Notes: generated by a model from the letters alone, not told the origin. A stretch of DNA of 64,000 bases from Yponomeuta sedellus (GCA_934045075.1 OW203721.1:24734181-24798180); one strand, 5' to 3'; positions 10,397 through 21,510 are shown, counted from the first letter of the stretch. Numbers and translations: made by a program.

Positions 10397-11180
10397 GGAA
10401 CCAATCACTTGGTTAAGCAACAACAGGCGCGGTCAGGTACGGGATGGGTGAGCGTCCCGTGACTACCACTAGTGGCATTTTTTCCGAGCGCTTCCGTGCT
10501 TCGCAAGGCACGCTAAGGCGTTGGTGCCGGCTGTCATATAATGGCAGTCGTTAAGCCATGTCATGGGCGGCTTGATAACTTCTGACAGTAAGGCCCGCCA
10601 CTGTCTTACAAATCCTCCACCAACCCGGACTTGGCCCCCGTGGTGGAGTATGGCCTAACTTTCCTGCTATGCAGGAAGAGACCCGTGCCCCAGCAGTGGG
10701 GACATAAGGGATACAAGGGTCGATATTTTTTTTTAACCCTATAAAGGGCACCCTCCGGAGGACACGGGGGAGGGAGGTGGTGAATGCTCATGCATAACAG
10801 CACGGACCCGGCCGTGCTGCCAATGTGGGACTCACAAGAAGTGCGCCTACCCACTAAACACCACCTTGGGACTGGTTTTGGTCCTAAAGACCCCTAAACC
10901 CACATCGGGAGCGACCCCTCTTGAGGCCTAGGAGGGCAAGGGTTGATTTTTTTTTTTTTTTTAACCCTATAAAGGGCACCCTCCGGAGGACACGGGGGAG
11001 GGAGGTGGTGAATGCTCATGCATAACAGCACGGACCCGGCCGTGCTGCCAATGTGGGACTCACAAGAAGTGCGCCTACCCACTAAACACCACCTTGGGAC
11101 TGGTTTTGGTCCTAGAGACCCCTAAACCCACATCGGGAGCGACCCCTCTTGAGGCCTAGGAGGGCAAGGGTTGATAACGA
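10397..11180 (+). mobile_element. 5S-SINE with poly(A) retroposon inserts in its 3' end; 11-bp outer TSD
   Basis: The 5S head (GGTTAAGCAACAACAGGCGC, GGATGGGTGAGCGTCCCG) and body run to CAAGGGTCGATA at 10714-10725. Two minus-strand units follow and the SINE end resumes as CAAGGGTTGATAACGA. ATTATATAATT at 10386-10396 and 11181-11191 is the outer TSD. The 12-mer CAAGGGTYGATA stands left, between (11 nt) and right of the inserts (10714, 10937, 11165), as expected for the inner TSD. Confidence 0.8.
10726..11164 (-). mobile_element. Two near-identical 5'-truncated poly(A) retroposon copies in tandem
   Basis: Units at 10726-10936 and 10948-11164 are almost identical. I saw one substitution, CCTAAAGACC versus CCTAGAGACC, plus a different T-run length. 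Each begins on the plus strand with a T-run then AACCCTATAAAGGGCACC, which is a minus-strand poly(A) tail. They share a short open frame (GRRTSCESHIGSTAGSVL) of unknown meaning. They look like the 3'UTR of a LINE. Near-identity suggests a tandem duplication through the flanking TSD rather than two independent hits. Confidence 0.75.
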
Positions 11181-11191
11181 ATTATATAATT

Positions 11192-11582
11192 ATATTGGAA
11201 CAAAAAACAATATCTTTTGCGCGATGCAGTTTCAGACGTCAGCGCCCTCTAGTGAGCTAAGTCGTAAACACCTTATTTTTATATTATATGTTTTCGACGG
11301 CATAAAAGCAATATCACTCTAATCTAAGTGAGACACATATTCCTCAATCACAAATGTACTCGTACGTAACCAGTAACAAGTCCATCAGACGGTAGCTGCC
11401 TCAGTCAACCGACCGACCCGCCGCCTGACCACATGCGCTGCTGATCTCCACTTTAATTTCATTATTCGCGTGCCAACGTCTTTGTTCTGTCTTTAGCCGA
11501 ATTCCGACGTTGCACAAACGAAATACTAGAGCTCTACCTTATAGCGGGCCACCTCTAGTAATTCGTATAGGCCATTTAATCA
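11192..11582. other. No recognisable feature
   Basis: Contains a moderately GC-rich stretch near 11390-11440. No family or frame recognised. Confidence 0.5.
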
Positions 11583-11877
11583 CGTAAGACAGTGGTGGGC
11601 CTTACTGACATGGTTTAATGACCGCCTTTATACGACAGCCGGCACCAACGGCTTAATGTGCCCTGTGAAGCATGGAAGCGCTCGGAAAAATTAAAATAGT
11701 GGTAGTAACGGGATGGTCACCCATCCAGCACCTGATCGCGCTCGTTATTGCTTAACCCAAGTGATTGATTCCAATCACTCTGTTCGCATCAATTAATTAC
11801 TTGATTGATTACAATTCTCCACCAATTCCGGACTTGGCCGCCCTGATGGAGTATGACCCAACCTTCCTGTGATGCAG

Positions 11878-12507
11878 TTAGTTAGCCTCATGATTGGGCC
11901 ATTGTACGTAGTGGAGCTTCAGTTTACTCCAGCCAGCCTATCTCTTTCCAGAAAGCCAGCAGTGCTCCGATGTCACTGCAGGCTTCCTGAAGGGACCCCG
12001 GCATCCCAATGATGGCGGTCCATTGCTTTTCCACGCCTTCGCAGTGAATGGTCACTTGGGCGGGTGTTTCCTCTTCTTTGAGGCATCCCCGGCAGAGCAG
12101 GCTGTCGGTTAGACCCATGTTGTAGAGATGTCTGTTCAGTGAGCAGTGGCCTGTTAAGATTGCCACAGCTTTGCGCAGATTTTCTCTTCTCAGACGCAGC
12201 AGGCTACTTGAAAGACGTTTCAAGATTGTTGGTAAGGCCTCCCTGGCTTGTCTACATTTGGTTTCTGTTCTCCAAAGTTCAGCATGCTGGCTTTCTGTTC
12301 GCGACCTCAACCATTTTCTAAACTGGTTGTATGGGAGTGGGAGCAGGGGTTCGGGTCCTTCCACTGTAGTTTCCGAGCCTCTTTTAGCGAGTTCATCTGC
12401 GGCATCATTGCCCAGGGAGCCGCTATGACCCTCTATCCATTGTAAAGTGACTCTGTTATTTGTTGACAGTTTTTCCAATTCATGGTGACACTCTAGTATC
12501 AAGCTGT
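11878..12507 (-). mobile_element. 5'-truncated RNase H-bearing non-LTR element, 14-bp TSD
   Basis: A 630-bp insert flanked by TTCCTGTGATGCAG at 11864-11877 and 12508-12521 (exact). On the minus strand it holds the last about 190 codons of a LINE ORF and a short 3'UTR ending CTACGTACAATGGCCCAATC, ATGAGGCTAACTAA. No poly(A). The same end occurs on SINE-C (57086-57341, 59758-59973, 18062-18290). Confidence 0.9.
11924..12502 (-). pseudogene. LINE ORF C-terminus: RNase H domain and Cys/His end
   Basis: A 192-codon open frame. VTLQWIEGHSGSLGNDAADE at about residues 18-37 is the C-terminal half of a type I RNase H (the H of GHSG and the last catalytic Asp in GNDAAD). A linker follows, then CRGCLKEEETPAQVTIHC, the CxxC...HxxxxC-type motif ending many I/R1/LOA-group LINE ORFs. 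The frame is intact but lacks reverse transcriptase and endonuclease, so it cannot move itself. The first methionine is simply the first one after truncation. It sits inside a 5S-SINE. Clade within the RNase H-bearing LINEs is not settled. Confidence 0.85.
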
Positions 12508-12563
12508 TTCCTGTGATGCAGAATGAGACCCGTGCCCCAGCAATGGGAACCAGAGGGTTGATA

Positions 12564-14580
12564 TTATCATTTTACCCCTGAGTATATTGAAGAATAGAAA
12601 AATTATGTCGTATATTATGAAGTATAGTAGATAAACTAATCATTTTTTCTTATTTTATTGATGTTCATAGTTTATCGTAGGTAATATAGTTTGGAATAGC
12701 TAGAATAGTTTGGAATCAATTAATCAGGGTATTCCAAACTGTAACCGCCTTGTATGCTCTGTTTTTATTAACCGAATAGAGCTTATAACAGCGATTCTTA
12801 ACCTCATTCGAACACTAATATTGCTTTGTTAAAGTTAAAAGTGAGAGCTTAAACACCATTTTATGCCCACTTAGAATGTTCTCGCATTGTGAGATAAACA
12901 GAAAAAAAAACATATAAAATTTGATAATAAATGTATATGTATATATATTATCTGAGAGAAAGACTGTGCCCTGAAGTAGAATGGTTACATGCTACATAAG
13001 AAAACTGAGAGAATATAATGAAAAATATATATATCTCAGAGAGAAGATATGGGCTTCCATTACTGATTGGCAATTTTTTACAAGCGCTAAGATGTTTGAA
13101 TAACCAGTCGGAAAGACAGTCAGGCATCGTCTCAGTTATTCATTAAAAGTCCCAAAATTGAGTTTAATGTCAACTATTTCATTAGAGGCAGAAAATGCAT
13201 GCCTGTTCCTTTCACTGTTGTCACTTGTGACGTGCCAGCGTGAATTTTCGTAATCTAAATGTGTGTTTTTAACCAACTTTCAACAAAGGAGCAGGTTCTC
13301 GATTAGACGATTCCTTTTTTTAATAGGTATATTTGTCATTATTTTTTTTAATTTAACTTCACGTCATACGAGTAAATTCCCATGAACATTCTCCTCGGTT
13401 CATCTCCACTTTGGATACTTTCACGGAACACTTATGCAACGTCGGTTAGGAACTACTAGTCTAAATTCTTCACTAGTGGTCTAGACTCTAGAACATAAAA
13501 CGTACCTACAACACAAGTACATTTTTCATAGGTTTCGACGTGTCCGCTCACTCGTAAAGTTATTTATTTGGCCCGAAAATCCATTGTCCCTTTTCCACTA
13601 ACGTATTTCCACGTCCATTTATTATTTTCTGGAACCAAAACATTACCTGCAGTATACCACAAGCCCGACAAAAATCCCCCAAGAATTTTATAATAAGAGA
13701 GATTATTTCTTAGGGGGGGGGGATACACCATGGTGTAGTCAGCAAATGATTCGAACAATTCTCGATCATAAGCTGCTTTAAATAGGGGCGTTTATCGCGA
13801 TGCAAGTGTGGCCGACGAGACAAGAGTACCAGGGTACATCGCCTGCTACTCTACAATAGTTCCTAACGCACATAAGATAAGTGCTACTATCAAACGCGGC
13901 ATTTTCCGAATTCGCAGAATCTACGCAAAATTTTATGCAGGTAAATCAAATACGGAATTCCGAACAGCGCAGGCTCTACGTACACTGGATGGCAATAAAA
14001 ATACCTCACGTCAAATCTCCGTACCAATTATTCATTCGAAATGCCGTCATGCTGGCTAGCCCCCTCCTCCCTCATTCACCCCCTTTGACATAAATACATA
14101 CAGCGATATATTCGGTACAGTCTGTGGCTCAACAAAATTTTAATTTGTTGGACAATAGGCGTGACGACTGTATCTAATAATCAAGGATTTAACAATATTA
14201 GGACAAATACAAATTAAAAGGAAGGATTTAAAACACTGATTTAGTTTTATAAAAAAGAGATTACCAATATTAACAATAAAACAAATGATTACAATACTGC
14301 TTTCAGCCATTTTGACTGAAACACCCGTGACATCGCGTGACGTCACGCTTAGTAAACTTCACGATATATTTCACCCTCAGATCATAGAAAGAAGATTTCA
14401 CCTGAGCGTGACGTCAGATACGACGCGAGCTGTTTTCCCAACACATTAAAATTATTTTATAAAAATGTCTTTGACCTTCGTTAAACTTTAGTTTATTAGT
14501 GAAACATAGTTTTTTTTTGTAAATTATAAATGTGTTCCCACATTACCAAAGGGGATTTAAAAATCTTTCGTTATGCCTAT
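12564..14580. other. Mostly unrecognised; small repeat relics
   Basis: A relic AACCAACTTTCAACAAAGGA near 13270-13320 resembles the common lepidopteran AACCGACTTCAAAAAAGGAGG repeat. CTGAGAGAAAGACTGTGCCC near 12952 resembles the CTGAGAGAAGGCCTGT tail at 14920. Short open frames at 13564-14093 have no recognisable domain. No splice-bounded exon stands out. Confidence 0.45.
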
Positions 14581-14845
14581 GCACGCTGCGTTTGCTGCGT
14601 GGTGTCGGCCTAGAGAATAGCACCAACCCAAATTCTTTCCGCGGGTGTCGTAAAAGGCGACTAAGGGACACAAGGGGGATGGGCAGCAGCGCCCCCTACA
14701 GTACAATTCCACCAAACTGCGATCCCCAACCCGTATGCCCAGCGTGGGGATTATGGGCATTACCCCCCAATGATGGCACAACCTTGCGCTATGGCGCTCA
14801 TTAGGGGAGGGCTATGTCCAGCAGTGGACTAATAGCCTGTAGTAG
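14581..14845 (+). mobile_element. SINE-H: retroposon with RTE 3' tail
   Basis: The body GTGTCGGCCTAGAGAATAGC and GTCGTAAAAGGCGACTAAGG is followed by CCCAGCGTGGGGATTATGGG and the RTE end GGGCTATGTCCAGCAGTGGA. In RTE that last motif encodes YVQQWT. Other copies: 32988-33240, 49172-49366 (minus), and tail only at 60305-60420. This is the expected form of a non-autonomous element using RTE machinery. Confidence 0.75.
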
Positions 14846-14874
14846 ATGCCTATTCATGTTAGTATTAAGTTTAA

Positions 14875-14965
14875 GGTCTGGTAACTATGGGCAAGCATGG
14901 TAATTACTACCATACTCTCTCCCTGAGAGAAGGCCTGTACCCTGCATTGGGAGATTTAAAGGCTA
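14875..14965 (+). mobile_element. Retroposon tail (CTGAGAGAAGGCCTGTACC)
   Basis: CTCTCCCTGAGAGAAGGCCT, then CCCTGCATTGGGAGA. Reverse-oriented relatives occur at 24334 and 49465 inside SINE fragments. It is a 3' end with the 5' part lost. Confidence 0.55.
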
Positions 14966-15331
14966 CAAAAAAAATCTAACCTGTGCAAAGTGGCCTTTAG
15001 AGTTTTATTCGCATTCATAAGGTCTATCCCATATGGTAAGCGGACGCTTTCACTCCGACAATAATGCCGTTCACCATTTTTGCATTTGACAAGTGACAAC
15101 CTTAAACGCGGTCTTAGAGAATGAAGGCGGACCAAATCCGCCCCTGCGTTCACCGTCCTCTAAAGGTGTACCTACATTACAGAGTCGACAACGCAACGAC
15201 AACGGACGCGGCAATACATGCTAAACTGAAATATCTTTAAGGTTAGAGAGTACAATAGACTGACTCAAAAAAGTTCATCGCGGGACGGGATTTTTACCGG
15301 CAGGGCCCAAAAGGAGGGTAATGCATTTAGC
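14966..15331. other. No recognisable feature
   Basis: No gene or repeat family recognised. Confidence 0.5.
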
Positions 15332-15337
15332 TAATAT

Positions 15338-15600
15338 GTGTGTGTGTATGTATGTATGTATGTATGTATGTATGTATGTATGTATGTATGTATGTATGTA
15401 TGTATGTATGTATGTATGTATGTATGTATGTATGTATGTATGTATGTATGTATGTATGTATGTATGTATGTATGTATGTATGTATGTATGTATGTATGTA
15501 TGTATGTATGTATGTATGTATGTATGTATGTATGTATGTATGTATGTATGTATGTATGTATGTATGTATGTATGTATGTATGTATGTGTGTATGTATGTT
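15338..15600. repeat. (ATGT)n tetranucleotide array, about 60 units
   Basis: Starts in GTGTGTGTATGT and runs almost pure to 15586, then TATGTGTGTATGTATG. The predicted MYVCMYVC peptides are repeat translation only. Confidence 0.97.
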
Positions 15601-18061
15601 TGTGTTTAGGTATGTATATAAGTATGCCCTATTCTATCACCCCTCGTAACTTCTTAACCAACGGTCAGATTTTGACAAGAGTTTTAGGCTATGTGAAACC
15701 AGCATGCCTATTAAAATAAGTCACTTAAAAGACAAAATATAAAACTAAAATAGACGGGACCCAAATCAAACAACTTAACTCACTGTAACCTACCTAGATT
15801 GGTCCCGCCTGCTAGTTAGTTAATGCTGAGCATTCGAATTGTCGTTTCTTTGTACTTCGTTTGTCGTGCACTTGTATTGTAGTCTCTAATTTCCAATGTA
15901 TTTAAGAATTATTTTAGTTTGTATCGTTACACCGGCACGCCCGCAGACAATTGTAACGTGCACAGACCTTTAATTCTGCTCATAAATCTGAATTAAAACA
16001 GGGATAAGCGCGACGACTATAATTCTGAGACGTTTTTAGGGTTCCGTTGCTAAACGATGCTGTATGCTAATAGAAAATACCCCTACGATGACTATCTCCA
16101 TGACGTCTGTCTGACATAAAAAGGGTATCTATGGAACCAAACAATAAGTAGTCGAAATATTCAGATAACCTCCGTTATTGTGGCGAATAGTCTAACAGTA
16201 GAATAAAATTAAGGGGATCCCTATGCATAAAAAGTGTTGTTAAGGTTTTTCTTTTTCTCTTTATATAAAATGTAATTATAAACACATATCAAGTTGAGTT
16301 GATAAATGCACATTCACACACAAAGGGCGAACATTTTTACCCTTCAATGGAGCCCTTATTTTGTGGAGGTTAAAAATAAAACTAAGAACATTTTTAATAA
16401 AAAAAATCTGCTACTTCTCACAGGAAGGCAATCTTCAGGTGATTGCGTTTTTAGAAACACGTATTATTTGTTACCCACGGAACCGTGAAGTCTGATTCGC
16501 ACTTGGCAGATTTTTCCTGTCCCTGTTTATAAAACCACGGCTTAGTGCCAACCTTGCGTAAAGAGAACTCATTTAGACTACATTTTGGGGATCCACGGGA
16601 AGAGGAAGAAAGAGGACCAATAATTTCAACATTTTAGAATAGAAAATTGATGCTTTTCAAATTATATGTAAAATACATAAAAAAAAAAACAAAATTGGAA
16701 ACGCTATGGCACTAATACCATAAATGTAGGTAATGTAAAAGTATTTGAGGGTAGTGTCAAGTCACACGAAAAAAACATTAAATTTTGGGCACTGATCCCA
16801 AAATATATTCGTACAATACTTCCAAGTATCTACGTACATAAAATTATGTTTGTGTTTTATTAAAATGTATTTTAGCACTGTGGTGTTTTGAAGTTGGTTC
16901 TTCTTTTATTTAGTTAGTTAAAAATAAATTCAGGTTATTTTTGAGTATCACGACTTCACCAAATTATAATATTCAAAAGCAAATATATGAGTCACTTTAA
17001 AAAATACCCTAATCGTTTCATATGACCCTTTAAAATTTGAAGAGTTGATCATGAGACCATTTTAAATATCTATCTTTTTAAACAAAAAAATACTTAAGGC
17101 ATCTTCAAGTAATCGGAAAAAAATCAAAAGAAACTGAACGAACTAAGAACCACTTCTCTTTTTTTGAAGTTGGTTAAAAATTGCTATTTTTTTTTTGTTT
17201 TTTAATTATACGAGAAATGTTAATAAATTTCCTTACTTCGATAGCATTTCAATATTTTTCCGTTTACACCAAGAGCATGAATGTTTGAAAATTATCATCA
17301 ATCATCACACCGCTGTACTAGCTCAACACTTAAGCCTTTACGCCAGAACCATAAGCATCATCAACGTACATTTTCAAACTTTGGACCCACTGCCAGCCGA
17401 CCGGACGCCATTACGTTGCCCCAGTTTTTTGCTGTGTGTTAAAAAAAAAGTTGAGCAATAATGAGGCCGACTTTGCGCGCGGGAATTCGTAAGCGCGGTC
17501 CTTTTTTTGTTCTGTTGAAAACAGAATGCGAAACGCTTGCATATTAAGCGTATAGCTTGAAACTAAATACTCTAGAACCTTCCTCCGTACAATCGGCTCT
17601 TTGTAATAAAAAACTCAAAGTTTTCTTTTTGATACAAGCTCCACTTTCCCGCGTGACGAAACGCACTTTTCACTTTTCATTTTGTCGACTTTTAATTTTC
17701 ATACAATCCTCGGACAGTGTATGTATCGAGCATGAAACGTATTGTACGAAATAAAATATAACAAGTTTCAACTTCGCAATGCTCATCGCGACGGAAAAGT
17801 TCGTTGCAGAGTTAGCGTAAATATAACATCCTATTAATACGATGAAACTGACTTCGCTGTTAAACTCCGGGCAGTCACACCATTACCAGGAAACAACTCC
17901 TTTGTGACTGAGAAGCAGTGAGTCTCACCTTTTTTACAATAGGGCCCGAAGGCAGCGGCTTACATTTTACACTGACGTTAAAATAAAATAATAATTCTTT
18001 ACGTTAAAATAAATTGATTACATTTGATTTGAACATGATATGATATTGAGCATATTTGCTG
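15601..18061. other. Long stretch without recognised genes
   Basis: AT-rich. A TTTGAAGTTGGTT motif appears twice (about 16887 and 17165), bracketing 280 bp, and resembles the GAAGTCGGTT ends of common lepidopteran repeats. GGGTTCCGTTGC at about 16040 may be a fragment of the 7505-type repeat. Open frames are short and featureless. Confidence 0.45.
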
Positions 18062-18290
18062 TACGAAATTGGTAGTAGCGGAGCGCTAAAACTGTAGATT
18101 CTTAGGAGGTCGTGGGTTTAAATTCCGGCATGAGCCAATGACGTTGTTTTCTAAGTAATGTACATTTTTGAAGTTTTAGTAGCTATACCACTTGCTCACT
18201 GTAAAGGAAAGGATCGTAAGGAACCTCAGCGCTTGCTACGTACAATGGCTCAACTATGAGCGGAAATCCCAGGTCTAACTATCTAACAAC
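18062..18290 (+). mobile_element. SINE-C copy, plus strand
   Basis: Decayed tRNA head (GGTAGTAGCGGAGCG, GGTCGTGGGTTTAAATTCCG). The central part TTGTTTTCTAAGTAATGTAC and GTAAAGGAAAGGATCGTAAG follows. The LINE-type tail is CTACGTACAATGGCTCAACT, ATGAGCGG...TCTAACTA. More diverged than the 57086 copy. Confidence 0.8.
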
Positions 18291-18786
18291 TATGTGGGAG
18301 TAAAGTCTGCGTCAAAGATGTTTGGAGAGCTATCGATTTGGCGCGTACCTACAAGCTACAATTGTGGCTTAAATTATAGCAAAATGCTTGCTGTTACGTG
18401 AGTAGAAACCGGTAAACTGTCGCTTATTATTCAAATTCAGATAGTCGCGTGCTGTCGCACAGCACTTCCTGCTTCCAGGTCTCACCGGAAATTGCATCGC
18501 AAACGGGGATTGTTTCGCTCACACTCTACCTACTTATTAGAGCTTAAAGCTTCTCTTCCGCGATAAGAAAGTACCACTCGGAAATTGTACCAAAACAAGG
18601 TTCTATTCGAAAAGATAGACACCGCGGAGGGAAATATCGGGTGTCAGGTTTCAAAACAGCCTATTCCGAATTTGAATTTGAATTTGCTTCCATCGACAGG
18701 TCAGTTTTTTTGACAGCTGTCAGTTAGTTCACCAAAATTAGTTAGATGGCGCTGTATGCAACCCGGGCATTGTCATCATAGTTGTA
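18291..18786. other. No recognisable feature
   Basis: Only a palindromic TTTTGACAGCTGTCAG motif near 18708; nothing else assigned. Confidence 0.5.
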
Positions 18787-18789
18787 TTG

Positions 18790-19075
18790 TATACTATAGC
18801 TGACCCAGCAAACTTCGTACCGTCTAACAATCGAATCTTAATTTTTTTTTCTCTCCGTAAGAACCATCCTCGTACTTCAAGGAATAATATAAAAAAAGAA
18901 TTAGCGAAATCTGTTCAGCTGCTCTCGAGATTTGCGCTTACCAACACATTCAGCAATTCATTTTTATATTATAAGAACTAGCTGACCCAGCGAACTTCGT
19001 ACCGCCTATCAGTCGATTCTTATTTTTTTTTATTTTTCTCTCCGTAAGAACTATCCTCGTACTTCAAGAAGGCGA
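18790..19075 (+). repeat. Direct repeat pair: AGCTGACCCAGC(G/A)AACTTCG
   Basis: Two copies of a block about 90 bp long, starting at about 18799 and 18980. Each has TAGCTGACCCAGCAAACTTC-type sequence and CTCTCCGTAAGAAC(C/T)ATCCTC. The CTAGCTGACCC start is common at insect interspersed repeats. Probably one element inserted near a relative, or an internal duplication. Confidence 0.6.
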
Positions 19076-20405
19076 GGGTTGACAGTTGGAACAAGTTGCA
19101 ATGACGGTTCCGCACGTGTACTGAACGACTATTTTTAATACAGTTGCGAAAAAATAAGCAATTTATTAAAGAAAAAATATTTGGAAAATGACACCAACCG
19201 TAAAAGAATATAAGCAGAGATTTTTTTTCTTCACCCATTCTGGTTGGCAAAGGGAATTATGCCCATACAGCCAATCTTCAGTAGGATTTTTTAAAAAGAA
19301 AAACCAACCATGAAGTTTTTACTAAAAAAATCATAGAAGTTTTTATGATTCATGCAAATACGTATATTTCTAAAAAGAAGCTATTAATTTGTTTCAATAT
19401 CAGATTTAATGATTTGATTGAATGAGTTAAGTTAGGTTTCATTTCATTTCATCTCATTAAATTTCATTTTATATCAATTAATATACATTATTTTGACAGT
19501 TGGGAATGAGAACGCACGAGTTCGGGAAAGGTAAAGAAAAGCACGAGTGTGTAATAGCCCACATCCCGCAAGCTATACGTCCCTGCAATACGCCACTTTT
19601 TGAGCAACTGTATTAATTTTTTTTTATTGAAACAGATTCGTTAGTCTAGACATAATACTAACTATGACTAGTCAGCCATAGAACGGAGAGTACATATGGA
19701 CTTTCCTTCCATCGAGGCTCCTGTTATTTGTGTGTATATATGAGCTTTTAGCGTCCTCTCGAGTCCATTAACGGCTTTTCGGATTACGTTAGTTTACTAC
19801 AGATGTATTGGAGTTCGAGAATCCAAAATGGGAGGCCTGCATATTTTCTGACAAAAGCTTAAGGCTGCTTTTACACCGCGTGTCTTTTTGCTTGCTTATT
19901 TTTATATTTTTACCGTCGAGAAAGTGTGGTAAAGTACATCACCATTTGATTGTCATCTACTTTGTTTTTTTTTGTAAATGCTGAGTAGTAATATGGTAAA
20001 GCAATACATGGGTATAACATCAAAAATTTCAGAAATCAAATTGTCTTAAATATCCGCACCTAGAAATCAAGAAAAAGAAAGAAAGACATCTATTCAAATA
20101 AATTAACACATCACAGGAAATAAAAGGCACACTACTCATAAACAAAACATAAACAATTCACATAAATACAAAATCTTCTTTTCAGTTCTGCAATAATCCA
20201 CACTAACAAAGTGTAATTATTACCCTTGGGTATGATAGTATGAATATTTCATTAGTTCTGGTGTTTATTTCAAGGTGATAACGTTCAACTCAATGCGGTT
20301 ATTACTACGCCATTGCTATAATTCTCATTTGGTCCCTTTACACCTACATGGAGTCTGGGGCTGACAAGAGGGCTTTTCATTTATCCCTGTTCCTGGCCAT
20401 GGAAG
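19076..20405. other. No recognisable gene
   Basis: Apart from GGCACGAG-like words near 19515 (possible continuation of the previous repeat), nothing is recognised on either strand. Confidence 0.45.
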
Positions 20406-20752
20406 CGCTCGTGATCTAGTCGAACCGAGTGATTGAAATCAATCACTCGAGTTAAGCAACAACAGGCGCGGTCAGGTGCATGATGCGTGACCGTCCCGTG
20501 ACTACTACTAGTGGCATGTTTCAGAGCGCTTCGCAAGGCATGTTAAGCTGTGGGTGCCGGCTGTCATGTAATGGCAGTCGTTAAGCCATGTCATAGGCCT
20601 TGTGGGCGTTTTAATAGCTTCTGACAGTAAGGCCCGCCACTGCCTTACAATCCTCCACCAACCCGGTTTGGTCCCCGTGGTGGAGTATAGCCTTACCTTC
20701 CTGCGTTGCAGGAAGAGACTCGTGCCCCAGCAGTGGGGACAAAGAGGGTTAA
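20406..20752 (+). mobile_element. 5S-SINE, near full length
   Basis: 5' GAAGCGCTCGTGATCTAGTC; then ATCAATCACTCGAGTTAAGC, CAACAGGCGCGGTCAGGTGC and GACCGTCCCGTGACTACTAC, the 5S-like A box, intermediate element and C box. The body runs to CCCCAGCAGTGGGGACAAAG and a weakly conserved end. A small deletion lies at 20524-20540. Confidence 0.9.
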
Positions 20753-21509
20753 AATAGATAGCTGTAGATGGTAGCTCCAGGCAAGTTATACCCTTCTCTT
20801 TCGTCTCAAAAAGAACAGATCTCTTCCCCGTCTAGGACGATCTTCTGGGTAGTCGTGAGCCTTCAGTGGATTTCCAGTCGACAGCCAGCTCTAGGATGCA
20901 GCTATAGCTACAACCACCTTTAAGATGTGTCATTGGAATTACCCTAGAGTTAAAAACATTAGCATTCCTTCCTAGCGAGTCGATGGCAAGCCATCATCGT
21001 GGTGAAATGTTGCCAAGCATCGTAAGGGACTCGCTGATTTTTGCCCAGGGTATGCCAGACGTACGGGCTCAGTAAGTACGTCGCTCCGGGAGGCTCCTTA
21101 CAATGAATACGTCTCTGTTTACCTTTGATGCTTTTTATGTGGCACAGAGAGAACTCATTATCTGAAGCGAGCCTACTGGCCTCGTTGTACAGGGGTTAAC
21201 ACATTCAGAGTCACGTAGCATCTTATCGGCCACAAACAGCCGCGGCAAGTCTCAATCCGAACGCGAAATGCGAGGCCTTACAACCGAAGCACTGACTCGT
21301 TGCTCTGGCGATAACACGCCTGTACTGTCAGCATGAAAACCTATTAATGTTAGTCGCAAAGTTGCACGTAACGTAACTCTGTAGAGTGCACTCAACATAC
21401 TCGTAATTGACAATCACTACCGTCACTTTAAGAAGTAAACTTCGGTCTAAGGCAATTATGATGAAGGTTTTAATACAAATAATATTATTCAGCAAAAACA
21501 TTGACTAGT
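20753..21509. other. No recognisable feature
   Basis: Balanced-GC sequence without a long frame. No family assigned. Confidence 0.5.
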
Positions 21510-21510
21510 G

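Larger units (their letters stand above)
11583..12563 (+). mobile_element. 5S-SINE with 5' inversion, then interrupted by a LINE
   Basis: The left part (11583-11790) is the inverted 5' two thirds, beginning at the complement of CCACTGTCTTAC. The right part is the direct 3' third, starting ACAATTCTCCACCAATTCCG at about 11812 and continuing after the LINE at 12508-12563 (GAGACCCGTGCCCCAGCAAT, GGGTTGATAT). The two halves meet at the same consensus position (GTCTTAC/AATCCTCC), the signature of twin-primed reverse transcription. The LINE at 11878-12507 is a later insertion. Confidence 0.8.

Noticed and set aside
10727..11176. Shared 3' tail between 5S-SINE and a LINE (CAAGGGTTGAT)
   Set aside because: At first it looked like a LINE-SINE tail match, but the word brackets each inserted unit and is better explained as a target-site duplication of 5S-SINE sequence.
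11924..12502. Host RNase H-like protein gene
   Set aside because: The frame is a LINE C-terminus inside a 630-bp insert with a 14-bp TSD. It has no N-terminal half of the fold and no promoter context.
15321..15719. 132-aa MYVCMYVC protein
   Set aside because: Translation of an ATGT array. The same holds for 41489-41797 and 50221-50428.
20440..20510. A 5S rRNA gene
   Set aside because: Similarity is limited to the internal promoter. The 5' and 3' strands that should pair in 5S rRNA are absent and the sequence continues into a 250-bp SINE body.
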